From Ornithinimicrobium cavernae (GTDB lineage: Bacteria > Actinomycetota > Actinomycetes > Actinomycetales > Dermatophilaceae): a stretch of 64,000 nucleotides of DNA. Shown here piece after piece: positions 43,509-52,322 of the stretch (position 1 is its first letter; every line of letters starts with the position of its first letter). The notes under the pieces were generated by a model that saw only the letters and a list, made by a program, of their open reading frames with translations, made no database searches and was not told the origin of the DNA. Made by a program: the position numbers and the translations under genes. The DNA lies in contig NZ_QDDJ01000002.1 of the NCBI RefSeq assembly GCF_003121625.1, positions 248,001 through 312,000 of the forward strand, read 5' to 3'.

Positions 43509-43592
43509 GGCTCCGTAGGGTGACGGGCTCCATAGGGGGAGGGCTCCGTACGGTGACGGGCTCCGTAGGGTGATGGGCTCCGGACCGTGCCC
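43509..43592. repeat. 17-bp tandem repeat downstream of pyk
   Basis: Five units at 43509, 43526, 43542, 43559 and 43576 follow GGCTCCGTAGGGTGACG with point changes; spacings are 17, 16, 17, 17. The last unit degenerates. It precedes the hairpin at 43604. Confidence 0.85.
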
Positions 43593-43603
43593 GGCCCCGG
43601 ACG

Positions 43604-43630
43604 GTGCCGCCCGCCTCCGGTCGGCGGCAC
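43604..43630 (-). terminator. pyk terminator hairpin
   Basis: GTGCCGCC pairs with GGCGGCAC across 11 bases, starting 14 bases beyond the pyk stop on the minus strand. No U-run follows; GC-rich hairpin of the type common in actinobacteria. Confidence 0.6.
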
Positions 43631-43643
43631 GCCGCGGGGCGAC

Positions 43644-45101
43644 TCAGTCCCGGTTCAGCAGGCGTGCATAGGCGGGGGCCCGACCGTGCACCGCGTCGCC
43701 CACGCGGTGCAGGCGTAGGGCGTTGGTGGACCCCGGCGTCCCGGGCGGCGAGCCGGCCACGATGACGATGAGCTCGCCCTCACTGCAGCGGTTCTGGTCG
43801 AGGAGCAGCTCGTCCACCTGCAGCACCATCTCGTCGGTGTGCTCCACGAAGGGGCTGAGGAACGTCTCCACCCCCCAGGTGAGGGCCAGCTGGGAGCGGG
43901 TCGCGGGCTCCGGCGTGAACGCCAGCACGGGGGTCGTGCTGCGCAGCCGGGCCATCCTGCGGGCCGAGTCACCGGTCTGGGTGAAGGTGACCATGAACCG
44001 GATGTCGAGGAGCTCGGCGATCTCGGCCGCGGCCTTGGTGACGGCGCCACCGGTGGTCCGCGGCTTGGTGCCCAGCGGAACGATCCGCTCCATGCCGTGT
44101 TCCTCGGTGTTCGCGATGATCGTCGCCATCGTCTCCACCGCCTTGATCGGCCAGGCGCCGATGCTCGTCTCGCCGGAGAGCATGATGGCGTCGGCGCCGT
44201 CGAGGACGGCGTTGGCACAGTCGCTGGCCTCGGCTCGGGTGGGTCGCGGGTTGGTGATCATCGACTCCAGGACCTGCGTGGCCACGATGACCGGCTTGGC
44301 GTTGCGTCGCGCGATCTCGATGGCCCGCTTCTGGACGAGCGGGACCTCCTCGAGCGGGAGCTCGACCCCGAGGTCGCCGCGGGCCACCATGATGCCGTCG
44401 AAGGCGGCGATGATGTCGACGAGGTTCTCGACCGCCTGCGGCTTCTCGATCTTGGCGATCACCGGGAGCCGGACGCCCTCCTCGTTCATGATGCGGTGGA
44501 CGTCCTCGACGTCCTTGCCGCTGCGGACGAACGACAGGGCGATGACGTCCACGCGGGTCCGCAGGGCCCAGCGCAGGTCCTCGGCGTCCTTCTCGCTGAG
44601 GGCGGGCACCGACACGGCCGTGCCGGGCAGGTTGATGCCCTTGTGGTTGGAGACCTCGCCGCCGATGACGACGGTGGTCACCACGTCGGTATCGGTGACC
44701 TGGGTGACGGTGAGCTGGATCTTGCCGTCGTCGATGAGCAGCTCGTCGCCCACCTGCACGTCACCGGCCAGGCCGTCGTAGGTGGTGCCCACGACGTCCT
44801 TGTCACCTGGGACGTCGCGGGTGGTGATGGTGAAGGTCTCGCCGGCGACCAGCTCCACCGGGCCGTGGGCGAAGGTGCCGGTGCGGATCTTGGGGCCCTG
44901 CAGGTCGGCCAGGACCGCCACCGCGTGCTCCATCTCGTCACCTGCCTGACGCACCAGGTGGTAGCGACGGTCGTGGTCCTCGTGGGTGCCGTGGGACATG
45001 TTCATCCGGGCGACATCCATCCCGGCGCCGACCAGCGCCCGGATCTCCTCGTAGCTCTCGGTGGCTGGTCCCAGGGTGCAGACGATCTTGGCGCGGCGCA
45101 T
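43644..45101 (-). CDS. pyk: pyruvate kinase
   Basis: Last glycolytic step, phosphoenolpyruvate plus ADP to pyruvate plus ATP. The 485-residue protein starts MRRAKIVCTLGPATESYEEI, has ARMNMSHGTHEDH, the catalytic region LPVIAKIEKPQAVEN, MVARGDLGVELPLE, and the signature KPVIVATQVLESMI. ATG 45101 matches the family N-terminus; 18 more codons are open upstream. TAGGCT stands seven bases before it, the leaderless layout, and there is no Shine-Dalgarno. It is monocistronic: hairpin downstream, 156-base gap upstream. Confidence 0.98.
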   Translation of the reverse strand: MRRAKIVCTLGPATESYEEIRALVGAGMDVARMNMSHGTHEDHDRRYHLVRQAGDEMEHAVAVLADLQGPKIRTGTFAHGPVELVAGETFTITTRDVPGDKDVVGTTYDGLAGDVQVGDELLIDDGKIQLTVTQVTDTDVVTTVVIGGEVSNHKGINLPGTAVSVPALSEKDAEDLRWALRTRVDVIALSFVRSGKDVEDVHRIMNEEGVRLPVIAKIEKPQAVENLVDIIAAFDGIMVARGDLGVELPLEEVPLVQKRAIEIARRNAKPVIVATQVLESMITNPRPTRAEASDCANAVLDGADAIMLSGETSIGAWPIKAVETMATIIANTEEHGMERIVPLGTKPRTTGGAVTKAAAEIAELLDIRFMVTFTQTGDSARRMARLRSTTPVLAFTPEPATRSQLALTWGVETFLSPFVEHTDEMVLQVDELLLDQNRCSEGELIVIVAGSPPGTPGSTNALRLHRVGDAVHGRAPAYARLLNRD

Positions 45102-45108
45102 GGGCACC

Positions 45109-45114
45109 AGCCTA
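45109..45114 (-). promoter_or_regulatory. candidate -10 of leaderless pyk mRNA
   Basis: TAGGCT within CCTAGG, seven bases before ATG 45101. Confidence 0.55.
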
Positions 45115-45257
45115 GGCGTTGACCACGCGTCCGGTGCGCCACCCCTCGCCGTCACGCGAACCGGCGTGTGCGCAGGGCTCCCCGACCACCGGACGCCGGT
45201 CAGCGCCTGGCGAGGATGCCACGGGCCAGGCCGCCCAGCGCAGACGTCGTGGCTGGC

Positions 45258-45998
45258 TCAGCGCCCGGCGAGGATGCCGGTGAGCGCCGTCGGGTCGCTC
45301 ATCAGCGCCTGCATCTGCTCGTTGCTCAGCTCCTCGCCGTCGATGAAGACACGCGGGCTGCCGGAGACACCCTCCTGGTTGGACCGGGTCTGCATGTCCG
45401 TGACGTAGTCGTTGTGCGTGCCGGCCTCCACGCAGGCCGTGAACGCCTCGATGTCCTCGACACCGGCGTCCTCCGCGAAGCCGGTCAGCTGCTCGTCCGT
45501 CCAGCCGTCGCCCTCGTTCGGGGGCTGGCCGGCGAACACTGTCGCGTGGTAGTCGACGAAAGCCCCCTGCTCGTCCGCGCACATCGCGGCGTTGGCAGCC
45601 CGTAGCGAGGAGTCGTTGCCGAGGTTGCCGTCCAGGAAGGACATCAGGGTGTAGGTCAGCTGGATGTCGCCCGCGAGGGCCGCCTCGGTGAACGCCTCGC
45701 CGGACACCTCCTCCAGGAGCCCGCACCAGGGGCACTGGAAGTCCTCGTAGATGTGCACCGCGGGCACGTCGTCGCCGGCGTCACCCACGCGGATGCCACC
45801 GGCGTCCCGGAGGGCGCTGGGCGAGCTCCCGCTGCCCGTGATCGACGCGTTGTCGCCGGTGCCGACCGGGTCCGGTCGCAGCACGACGTAGACGACGACC
45901 GCGACGAGGACGACCGCCAGGGCCACGACACCGCCGATGAGGGCGACGGGCGGACCGCTCCGGGGCGGTGGTGGCACAGGGGCGGGCGGACGGGGCAT
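45258..45998 (-). CDS. membrane-anchored DsbA-family thioredoxin-fold protein
   Basis: Extracytoplasmic thiol-disulfide oxidoreductase. The 246-residue protein has a Pro-rich cytoplasmic start (MPRPPAPVPPPPRSGPP), one membrane anchor (VALIGGVVALAVVLVAVVVY), and a DsbA-like domain with active site FQCPWCGLLEE (CPWC), a helical insert and the cis-Pro region SGSPRVFIDGEEL. The ATG start shares one base with the stop of the MauE/DoxX gene (TGATG), and no Shine-Dalgarno is seen, so it is translationally coupled. The pair probably forms a disulfide exchange module. Confidence 0.9.
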   Translation of the reverse strand: MPRPPAPVPPPPRSGPPVALIGGVVALAVVLVAVVVYVVLRPDPVGTGDNASITGSGSSPSALRDAGGIRVGDAGDDVPAVHIYEDFQCPWCGLLEEVSGEAFTEAALAGDIQLTYTLMSFLDGNLGNDSSLRAANAAMCADEQGAFVDYHATVFAGQPPNEGDGWTDEQLTGFAEDAGVEDIEAFTACVEAGTHNDYVTDMQTRSNQEGVSGSPRVFIDGEELSNEQMQALMSDPTALTGILAGR

Positions 45999-46588
45999 CA
46001 GGAGGCGCCTTTCGGGACGGAGGGTGCGGTATGCCGGGACTCGGGGGCCGCCGACCCGGCGGCGGGGGGTCGTCGGAACAGGACGGTGTCGACGGCCAGC
46101 AGCGAGCGTGGCCGGACGACCAGCCACGCGCCCGCCGCGAACAGGGCGGCGTCGCGCAGGATCTCGGTGAGGTAGGCCGTGTCCGAGGGGTCCACCGGAC
46201 CCCCCGTGCCGAAGCAGCCACAGTCGATCGACAGGCCGCGCGCCCAGGCGGAGGCGATGCCCGCGATGAAGACCAGCATCAGGACCGCTCCCACGGCCGC
46301 GCTCCAGCGGGTCAGCAGCCCCACGATCAGCAGCAGCCCCAGGGCGATCTCGACCACAGGGAGCATCAGCCCGATCATCTCGGAGACCCGGTAGTCGAAC
46401 AGTCGGTAGGCCACGACCGACTGGATGGAGCCGGTGGGGTCCCCGACCTTGAGCAGCCCGGCCACGAGGAGCACCCCGCCGAGGGCGAGCCGGCAGACCA
46501 GACCCAGCAGATCGGCCCAGCGCCCCCTGGTCATGGCAACCCCGTGCTCATGTCGCCCGGCACCGGGCTCCGGGCCCGACCGTGTCAT
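45998..46588 (-). CDS. MauE/DoxX-family membrane protein
   Basis: Four-helix membrane protein of the MauE/DoxX group; MauE helps disulfide formation in methylamine dehydrogenase, and homologues pair with thioredoxin-like proteins. The ~196-residue protein has GLVCRLALGGVLLVAGLLKV (first helix, typical), MLPVVEIALGLLLIVGLL, VLMLVFIAGIASA and the conserved Cys pair SIDCGCFGTGG. I start at ATG 46588, which overlaps the trpA stop (ATGA); ATG 18 codons later is the alternative. Coupling to trpA on one side and the thioredoxin-fold gene on the other places it in the trp transcript. Confidence 0.85.
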   Translation of the reverse strand: MTRSGPEPGAGRHEHGVAMTRGRWADLLGLVCRLALGGVLLVAGLLKVGDPTGSIQSVVAYRLFDYRVSEMIGLMLPVVEIALGLLLIVGLLTRWSAAVGAVLMLVFIAGIASAWARGLSIDCGCFGTGGPVDPSDTAYLTEILRDAALFAAGAWLVVRPRSLLAVDTVLFRRPPAAGSAAPESRHTAPSVPKGAS

Positions 46589-47382
46589 CGCTGGCGGACC
46601 CCCTCGGCCAGCTCGGCCGTGAGTGCCTGCAGCGGCGCCAGGCCCCTGCCGTCCGCGGTCCCCTCCCCCAGGGCGCGCACGAGCGCGGACCCGACGATGA
46701 CGCCGTCCGCGAAGGAGGCCACCTCGGCCGCCTGCTCCCGTGTGGACACGCCGAGCCCGACGCAGACCGGCAGGTCGCTCACGGCGCGCGTCCGCTCGAC
46801 CAGCTCGCGCGCACCGGCGCCGACGCTCGTCCGGGCGCCGGTGACGCCCATCGTCGAGGCCGCGTAGATGAAGCCGCGGGTGGCCTCGGCGGTCATCGCC
46901 AGGCGCGCGTCCGTGGAGCTCGGCGCCACCAGGAAGATCGGAGCCACGCCGCGCGCCTCTGCGGCGGCCCGCCACGCAGCTGCCTCGTCGGGGATCAGGT
47001 CGGGTGTGATCAACCCGGCACCACCGGCCGCGGCGAGATCCCGGGCGAAGGCGTCCGGGCCGTAACGCAGGATCGGGTTCCAGTAGCTCATCACCACGGG
47101 CACGGCCCCCGCGGAGGCCACCGCCTCGACGTTGCCGAGGAGGTCACGCACCCGGAAGCCGCCGGCCAGTGCGCGGTCGGCCGCGTCCTGGATCACCGGA
47201 CCGTCCATCAACGGGTCCGTGTAGGGCACGCCCACCTCGACGATGTCGGCCCCGGAGGCGGCCAGCGCTGCCATGGCCTCCCGGGACGTGGCGTTGTCGG
47301 GGAAACCGGCGGCCAGGTAGGCGACCAGCGCCGCCCGCTGCTCGTCCCGGCAGGTGCGGAACACACGGTCCAGAGCGCTCAC
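46585..47382 (-). CDS. trpA: tryptophan synthase alpha chain
   Basis: Cleaves indole-3-glycerol phosphate to indole and glyceraldehyde-3-phosphate. The 265-residue TIM barrel has [12 protein letters not shown], the catalytic Glu/Asp region [28 protein letters not shown] and the phosphate loop [13 protein letters not shown]. The GTG start overlaps the trpB stop (GTGA). Confidence 0.97.
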   Translation of the reverse strand: MSALDRVFRTCRDEQRAALVAYLAAGFPDNATSREAMAALAASGADIVEVGVPYTDPLMDGPVIQDAADRALAGGFRVRDLLGNVEAVASAGAVPVVMSYWNPILRYGPDAFARDLAAAGGAGLITPDLIPDEAAAWRAAAEARGVAPIFLVAPSSTDARLAMTAEATRGFIYAASTMGVTGARTSVGAGARELVERTRAVSDLPVCVGLGVSTREQAAEVASFADGVIVGSALVRALGEGTADGRGLAPLQALTAELAEGVRQR

Positions 47383-48650
47383 GACTCAATCCCCTCGGTG
47401 GGTGGGTGGGTCTGGCTGGCCGGGTGCTCGTCAGCGGCCGCCGCGTCCTCGCCCGTCAGGCCGAACCAGGAGGCGGCGGTCTCGACGTCCTTGTCGCCGC
47501 GACCGGACAGGTTCACCAGGATGACCGTGCCCGGACCGGACTCGCGGCCCAGCCGCAGGGCACCGGCGAGGGCGTGTGCGGACTCGATGGCCGGCAGGAT
47601 ACCCTCGGTCCGCGACAGCAGCGCGAAGGCCTCCATCGCCTCGTCGTCGCTGACCGGGTGGTACTCGGCGCGGCCCGTGTCCCGCAGGTAGGCGTGCTCC
47701 GGCCCCACGGACGGGTAGTCGAGCCCGGCGGAGACCGAGTGCGAGTCAAGCGTCTGCCCGTCCTCGTCCTGGAGGACGTAGGTTGCGGCGCCGTGCAGGA
47801 CGCCGGGCTGGCCTGTGCTGAACCGGGCGGAGTGACGGCCGCTCTCGATGCCCTCGCCGCCGGCCTCGAAGCCGACCAGGCGCACCGAGGGCTCCTCGCG
47901 GAACCGCTGGAAGATCCCCATCGCGTTGGAACCACCGCCGACACACGCGCAGACGATGTCCGGGAGCCCGCCGGTGACCTGGCGCAGCTGGTCGTGCGCC
48001 TCGTCGCCGATGACCCGGTGGAAGTCGCGCACCATGGTGGGGAACGGGTGGGGCCCGGTGACGGTGCCGAGCAGGTAGTGGGTGTCCTCGACGTTGGTCA
48101 CCCAGTCCCGCAGCGCCTCGTTGATGGCGTCCTTGAGGGTGGCGCTGCCGTGACTGACCGGCACCACCTCTGCCCCGAGCAACCGCATCCGCGCCACGTT
48201 GAGCGCCTGGCGGCGGGTGTCCTTCTCGCCCATGTAGACGGTGCAGTCCAGGCCCATCAGGGCCGCTGCGGTCGCCGTCGCCACACCGTGCTGACCGGCA
48301 CCGGTCTCGGCGATCACGCGCCGCTTGCCCATCCGCACGGTCAGCAGGGCCTGGCCGAGGACGTTGTTGATCTTGTGCGACCCCGTGTGCGTGAGGTCCT
48401 CGCGCTTGAGGAAGACCCGCGCCCCGCCGGCGTGCTCGGCAAACCGGGGCACCTCGGTCAACGGCGTCGGCCGGCCGGTGTAGTCGCGGTGCAGCCGGGC
48501 CAGCTCCTGGGTGAACGTCGGGTCGGTCGACGCCTCGGTCCGGGCGGCGTCCAGCTCGTCCAGGGCCGCGATCAGCGCCTCTGGCACGAAGCGTCCACCG
48601 AAGTCGCCGAAGCGTCCGAGCCCTTCGGGCTGTTCACGGTGCTCGGTCAT
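47379..48650 (-). CDS. trpB: tryptophan synthase beta chain
   Basis: PLP enzyme that joins indole and serine to tryptophan. The 423-residue protein starts [20 protein letters not shown], has the PLP-Lys motif [25 protein letters not shown], and the phosphate-binding [13 protein letters not shown] 48650 overlaps the trpC stop (ATGA); a 68-codon Arg-rich extension of the open frame lies inside trpC and is not used. Confidence 0.98.
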   Translation of the reverse strand: MTEHREQPEGLGRFGDFGGRFVPEALIAALDELDAARTEASTDPTFTQELARLHRDYTGRPTPLTEVPRFAEHAGGARVFLKREDLTHTGSHKINNVLGQALLTVRMGKRRVIAETGAGQHGVATATAAALMGLDCTVYMGEKDTRRQALNVARMRLLGAEVVPVSHGSATLKDAINEALRDWVTNVEDTHYLLGTVTGPHPFPTMVRDFHRVIGDEAHDQLRQVTGGLPDIVCACVGGGSNAMGIFQRFREEPSVRLVGFEAGGEGIESGRHSARFSTGQPGVLHGAATYVLQDEDGQTLDSHSVSAGLDYPSVGPEHAYLRDTGRAEYHPVSDDEAMEAFALLSRTEGILPAIESAHALAGALRLGRESGPGTVILVNLSGRGDKDVETAASWFGLTGEDAAAADEHPASQTHPPTEGIES

Positions 48651-49462
48651 GGTGTCGCCTCCACATCCACTCGACGCCCACCCGCCGCCAGGAGTTCCCG
48701 GACCGCGGTCCGCGGGTCCGCGCCGGTCACCAGCGCCTCCCCGACGAGCACGACCCGGGCACCGGCGGCGACGTAGTCGCGCACGCTCTCCGGTCCGGTG
48801 ACACCGGACTCGGCGACACCGACGACGTGGTCGGGCACCGAGGGGAGCAGCCACGTGACGGTCTGCGGGTCAACCTCGAGGGTCTTCAGGTTGCGTGCGT
48901 TGACCCCGATGATCCGGCCACCGGCCTCCAGGCAGCGCTGCAGCTCCTCCTCGTCGTGAGCCTCGAGCAGGGCGTGCATGCCCAGGTCCTCCACCAGGCC
49001 CAGCAGGGACACCAGGTCCTGCTGCCCCAGGGCCGAGGCCATGAGGAGCACCAGGTCGGCGCCGTGGGCCCGCGCCTCCCAGACCTGGTAGGGGTCGACC
49101 ACGAAGTCCTTGCGCAGGACGGGGACCTCCACCGCGGACCGCACCGCGTCGAGGTCGGCCAGGCTGCCACCGAACCTGCGCTGCTCGGTCAGGACACTGA
49201 TCGCACTCGCCCCGCCCTCGGCATACGCCACCGCCAGCTCGGCGGGGTCGGGGATGTCGGCGAGGGCACCCTTGGACGGGCTGGCCCGCTTCACCTCAGC
49301 GATCAGGTGCACTCCCCCGGGCGCGCTGAGCGCAGCGAGGGCGTCACGGGCCGGCGGTGTGGCTTCCGCCGACTTCCGCAGCCGGTCCAGCGGGAGGGCA
49401 TCACGCCGAGCGGTCAGGTCCTCACGGACACCGCTGATGATCTGATCGAGGACAGTGGACAC
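48647..49462 (-). CDS. trpC: indole-3-glycerol phosphate synthase
   Basis: Closes the indole ring in tryptophan synthesis. The 271-residue TIM barrel has [16 protein letters not shown] (catalytic Lys), [25 protein letters not shown] (second catalytic Lys), [15 protein letters not shown] and a final [11 protein letters not shown] 49462 is preceded by TAGGCT at six bases and no Shine-Dalgarno, so this may be a leaderless start of a trpC-B-A transcript; the two small membrane-protein genes upstream would then be a separate unit. Confidence 0.97.
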   Translation of the reverse strand: MSTVLDQIISGVREDLTARRDALPLDRLRKSAEATPPARDALAALSAPGGVHLIAEVKRASPSKGALADIPDPAELAVAYAEGGASAISVLTEQRRFGGSLADLDAVRSAVEVPVLRKDFVVDPYQVWEARAHGADLVLLMASALGQQDLVSLLGLVEDLGMHALLEAHDEEELQRCLEAGGRIIGVNARNLKTLEVDPQTVTWLLPSVPDHVVGVAESGVTGPESVRDYVAAGARVVLVGEALVTGADPRTAVRELLAAGGRRVDVEATP

Positions 49463-49468
49463 CGCACC

Positions 49469-49474
49469 AGCCTA
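49469..49474 (-). promoter_or_regulatory. candidate -10 of leaderless trpCBA mRNA
   Basis: TAGGCT, six bases before GTG 49462, in the 108-base gap behind the HGxxPAAW-type gene. Confidence 0.5.
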
Positions 49475-49570
49475 ACCGGGCTGAGCAGGGCGTCCGCCGC
49501 AGGGGCGGGTGGCGTCGGTCACCACCGGTCGCGCCGGTGACGAGGCCCTACAGACACCCGGGGCGCCGGC

Positions 49571-49777
49571 TCAGCGGTTCTCCCAGTGCTCCTCGTCGTA
49601 GCCGGCGGCGTGCAGTCCCCACCATGCCCCGATGCCGATGACGGCCACGGCCACGCCGCTCCAGGTGGCCCAGCTCCAGGCGAAGAACACGCCGACGGAC
49701 AACAGTGTCGTGGCAAGCAGCAGCAGGATCACCCCGGTCCAGGCCGCCACGCTGTTTCCGTGTCCGGGCTCGTTCAT
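49571..49777 (-). CDS. small HGxxPAAW-motif membrane protein
   Basis: Small membrane protein typical of actinobacterial trp regions; function unknown. The 68-residue protein has the motif as HGNSVAAWTGV (Val in place of the usual Pro) followed by two hydrophobic segments (ILLLLATTLLSVGVFFAWSW and VAVAVIGIGAWWGLHAAGY). ATG 49777 has AGGAG upstream. It lies 46 bases after the Trp-operon membrane protein gene and just before trpC. Confidence 0.85.
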   Translation of the reverse strand: MNEPGHGNSVAAWTGVILLLLATTLLSVGVFFAWSWATWSGVAVAVIGIGAWWGLHAAGYDEEHWENR

Positions 49778-49823
49778 GCTCACTCCTGTGTCAGGTCGGT
49801 AGGGCTCGGGGCCATTGTGCCAG

Positions 49824-50387
49824 TTAGTCCTCAACGGTCGGGTCCTGCCCGTGTGTCAGGTCGTCCCACGGATCGCGCGGGCGCGTCGACCGCCGTGGGG
49901 CGCCGCCTGTCGGCTCCGCTCCGGTGGCGGGTCGCGGCGCGCGCACCCACCACAGGAGACAGAGCACGGCGCCGGCCAGGACCAACAGGGCCGCGAGCAG
50001 GCCGACCCAGGGGCCGAGCGTCGCGGCAGCGTCGTCGATGCGGATGGACTGGCCGGCCGCCCCGGGACGATCAGCGGCGACGGCTCGGGCGACGGCCTGG
50101 GGGGAGGACAGCGAGCGGAGGGCAGGCAGCCCGGCCAGGACGGCGCCACCCGCCAGGCAGATGCCCGCGGCCAGCCGGACCGGGCGGGAGCCGACGAGGC
50201 CCGCCAGCAGGGCGGCCCCTGCCAGCAGGGCACCGGCGGTGAGGGTGCTGCCGGCCTGCGTGCCGCTGGCCTCCACGACAGAGGCGCCCAGCACCGGGTC
50301 CTGCACCGTCCCGGTCACCCACGTCTGCTGCGAGCTGACGAGCAGCAGGGCGGCCCCCAGAGCGGCCCAGAGCCACCACCGCCTCAT
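49824..50387 (-). CDS. tryptophan-biosynthesis-associated membrane protein
   Basis: Member of the actinobacterial Trp_oprn_chp family, found in trp operons and of unknown function. The 187-residue protein has four hydrophobic segments (LWAALGAALLLVSS, LLAGAALLAGLVG, LAAGICLAGGAVLAGL, WVGLLAALLVLAGAVLCLL), the family Gln/Trp motif SSQQTWVTG after helix 1, and an Arg/Asp-rich tail. It is normally preceded by trpE; here an ABC exporter gene lies upstream instead. Confidence 0.88.
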   Translation of the reverse strand: MRRWWLWAALGAALLLVSSQQTWVTGTVQDPVLGASVVEASGTQAGSTLTAGALLAGAALLAGLVGSRPVRLAAGICLAGGAVLAGLPALRSLSSPQAVARAVAADRPGAAGQSIRIDDAAATLGPWVGLLAALLVLAGAVLCLLWWVRAPRPATGAEPTGGAPRRSTRPRDPWDDLTHGQDPTVED

Positions 50388-50483
50388 GCCCGCTCCCTCA
50401 TGCCCCGCTCCTCGACCGTCGCGTCCGGGCGCGGGCTCTCCTCCAGGTGTGCCTTCATCACGACCATCATGCCCCGCCCGGGC

Positions 50484-52322
50484 TCAGGCGTGCTGCTGGG
50501 CCGACCAGGAGGCGTGCATCCGCGTGTAGACGCCCCCGGCACCCACCAGCTCGTGGTGCGGTCCGACAGCGACGATGTGGCCCTTGTCGACGACCACGAC
50601 GACGTCGGCGGCCTCGGCGGTGGACAGGCGGTGCGCGATCGCCACCGAGGTCCGGCCCCGCGTCAGCCCCTCCAGCGCCCGCTGGATCCGCACCTCGGTG
50701 GCGGGGTCGACCGCACTGGTGGCCTCGTCCAGGACCAGCAGGTCCGGGTCCGCCAGGTAGGCCCGCGCGATCGCCACGAGCTGGCGCTCCCCGGCCGACA
50801 GCGACTCACCGCGCTGTCCGACCTGGGTCGCCAGTCCGAGCGGGAGCCCGGAGAGCCACGCGTCCAGGCCGAGCTCGGTCATCGCGAGCTCGATGTCCTC
50901 GTCGGCGGCCTCCGGTCGGCCGAAGCGGATGTTCTCCATCAGGGACTGGTCGAACAGGAAGCCCTCCTGCGGCACCATGACGATGCGTCGGCGCAGCGAG
51001 TCGAAGGCGACGTCCCGCAGGTCGACACCGTCGATCAGGACGCGGCCCTCGCTCGGGTCCATCAGCCGGGTCAGCAGCTTGGCCAGCGTGGTCTTGCCCG
51101 ACCCCGTCTCCCCCACGACCGCGATCCGCGTGGTCGGGTCGAAGGTGAGGTTGACGTCCCTCAGCACACGGTCCCCACCGGGGTAGGAGAAGGCGACGTC
51201 CTCGAACTCGACCGTGATGGGCCCCCGCGGCAGCCGCACCCCGTCGGCGCCGGGGTCCGAGACGTCGGCGGGCGTGTCGATGACACCGATCACCCGGCGC
51301 CAGCCCGCGACGGCGTTCTGCAGCTCGTTGAAGATCTCCGTGGCCTGCTGCACCGGCTGGGTGAACAGGTTGACGAGGAAGAGGAAGGCCAGCAGCTGAC
51401 CGAGGGTCATCCGGTCGTCCGCGGCCAGCACGGTGCCGACGACCAGCACGATGGCGGTGGTCACACCGCCGAACGCCTGGCCGGAGACGAAGGCGATGAC
51501 GGAGCGGATCTGCGCGCGGACGGCGGCGACGCGGTGGTTCTCGATCGCGGCGTCCACCCGCTCCTCGGTCCGCCCCTCGACCCCGTAGGCGCGGATGGTC
51601 ACGGCTCCGACGATCGACTCCGAGACCGCCCCGAGCAGCTCCCCGACGCGCACCCGGACGGCGCCGTAGGCGCGGCCGAGCATGGGCTGGAACCTGCTGA
51701 TCAGGACGACCAGGGGGATGACACAGACATACACCACACCGGCCAGGACCGGGCTGTAGACGACCATGAGGATCGTGGCCACCAGCATCTGCGCGGTGGA
51801 GACCAGCAGCATGATCCCGCCGAACTGGACGAACATCGAGATCGTGTCGACGTCGTTGGTCACCCGGGCGACCAGGGCGCCGCGGCGCTCCGTGCTCTGG
51901 GTGAGGACCGAGAGGTCGTGGATGTGTCGGAACGCGGTGAGCCGCAGGGTGGCCAGCCCGGACTCGGCCGCGCGGAACAGCCGCACGTTCACGACATACT
52001 GCGCGAAGCCGGTGAACACGATGGCGCCGGCGGCGATGAGGACGGCCGTCACCACGAAGTCGACGTCCGGACCGCCCTCGGCCAGGATGCCGTTGTCCGT
52101 GGCCTGCTGCACCACGAAGGGGGTGAGGACCTTGCCGATGGTCGCGAAGAGCGCGAGCAGGACCGTGATCCACAGGCCCCGGACCAGCTCGGGTGAGAGC
52201 TCCAGGCCGCGTCTGAGGGTGGCCCAGGTGCTCAGGTCGTGACTGCCGCCGATCTCGCTGCTGTCCGCTGTGCGCTCCTCCTCGTGCTCGTCGTCGGGGG
52301 CCGGGCGGGTCGTCGTGGTCAT
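50484..52322 (-). CDS. ABC exporter subunit (catalytic half of a heterodimer)
   Basis: Half-transporter with six membrane helices then an ATPase domain; 612 residues. ATPase motifs: Walker A GETGSGKTTL, Walker B LLVLDEATSAVDP with the catalytic Glu intact, H-loop AIAHRLS intact, but signature LSAGERQ instead of LSGGQ. The partner gene just upstream has the reverse pattern, so the two should form one canonical and one degenerate ATP site, as in known heterodimeric exporters. ATG 52322 overlaps the partner's stop (ATGA) and has GGAGAAG upstream. Substrate unknown (drug, lipid or peptide). Confidence 0.92.
   Translation of the reverse strand: MTTTTRPAPDDEHEEERTADSSEIGGSHDLSTWATLRRGLELSPELVRGLWITVLLALFATIGKVLTPFVVQQATDNGILAEGGPDVDFVVTAVLIAAGAIVFTGFAQYVVNVRLFRAAESGLATLRLTAFRHIHDLSVLTQSTERRGALVARVTNDVDTISMFVQFGGIMLLVSTAQMLVATILMVVYSPVLAGVVYVCVIPLVVLISRFQPMLGRAYGAVRVRVGELLGAVSESIVGAVTIRAYGVEGRTEERVDAAIENHRVAAVRAQIRSVIAFVSGQAFGGVTTAIVLVVGTVLAADDRMTLGQLLAFLFLVNLFTQPVQQATEIFNELQNAVAGWRRVIGVIDTPADVSDPGADGVRLPRGPITVEFEDVAFSYPGGDRVLRDVNLTFDPTTRIAVVGETGSGKTTLAKLLTRLMDPSEGRVLIDGVDLRDVAFDSLRRRIVMVPQEGFLFDQSLMENIRFGRPEAADEDIELAMTELGLDAWLSGLPLGLATQVGQRGESLSAGERQLVAIARAYLADPDLLVLDEATSAVDPATEVRIQRALEGLTRGRTSVAIAHRLSTAEAADVVVVVDKGHIVAVGPHHELVGAGGVYTRMHASWSAQQHA

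Noticed and set aside
43167-43643. tRNA-Leu as an integration site with mobile genes
   Set aside because: No integrase, no repeated tRNA 3' fragment, and flanking genes are core (pdtaR, pyk).
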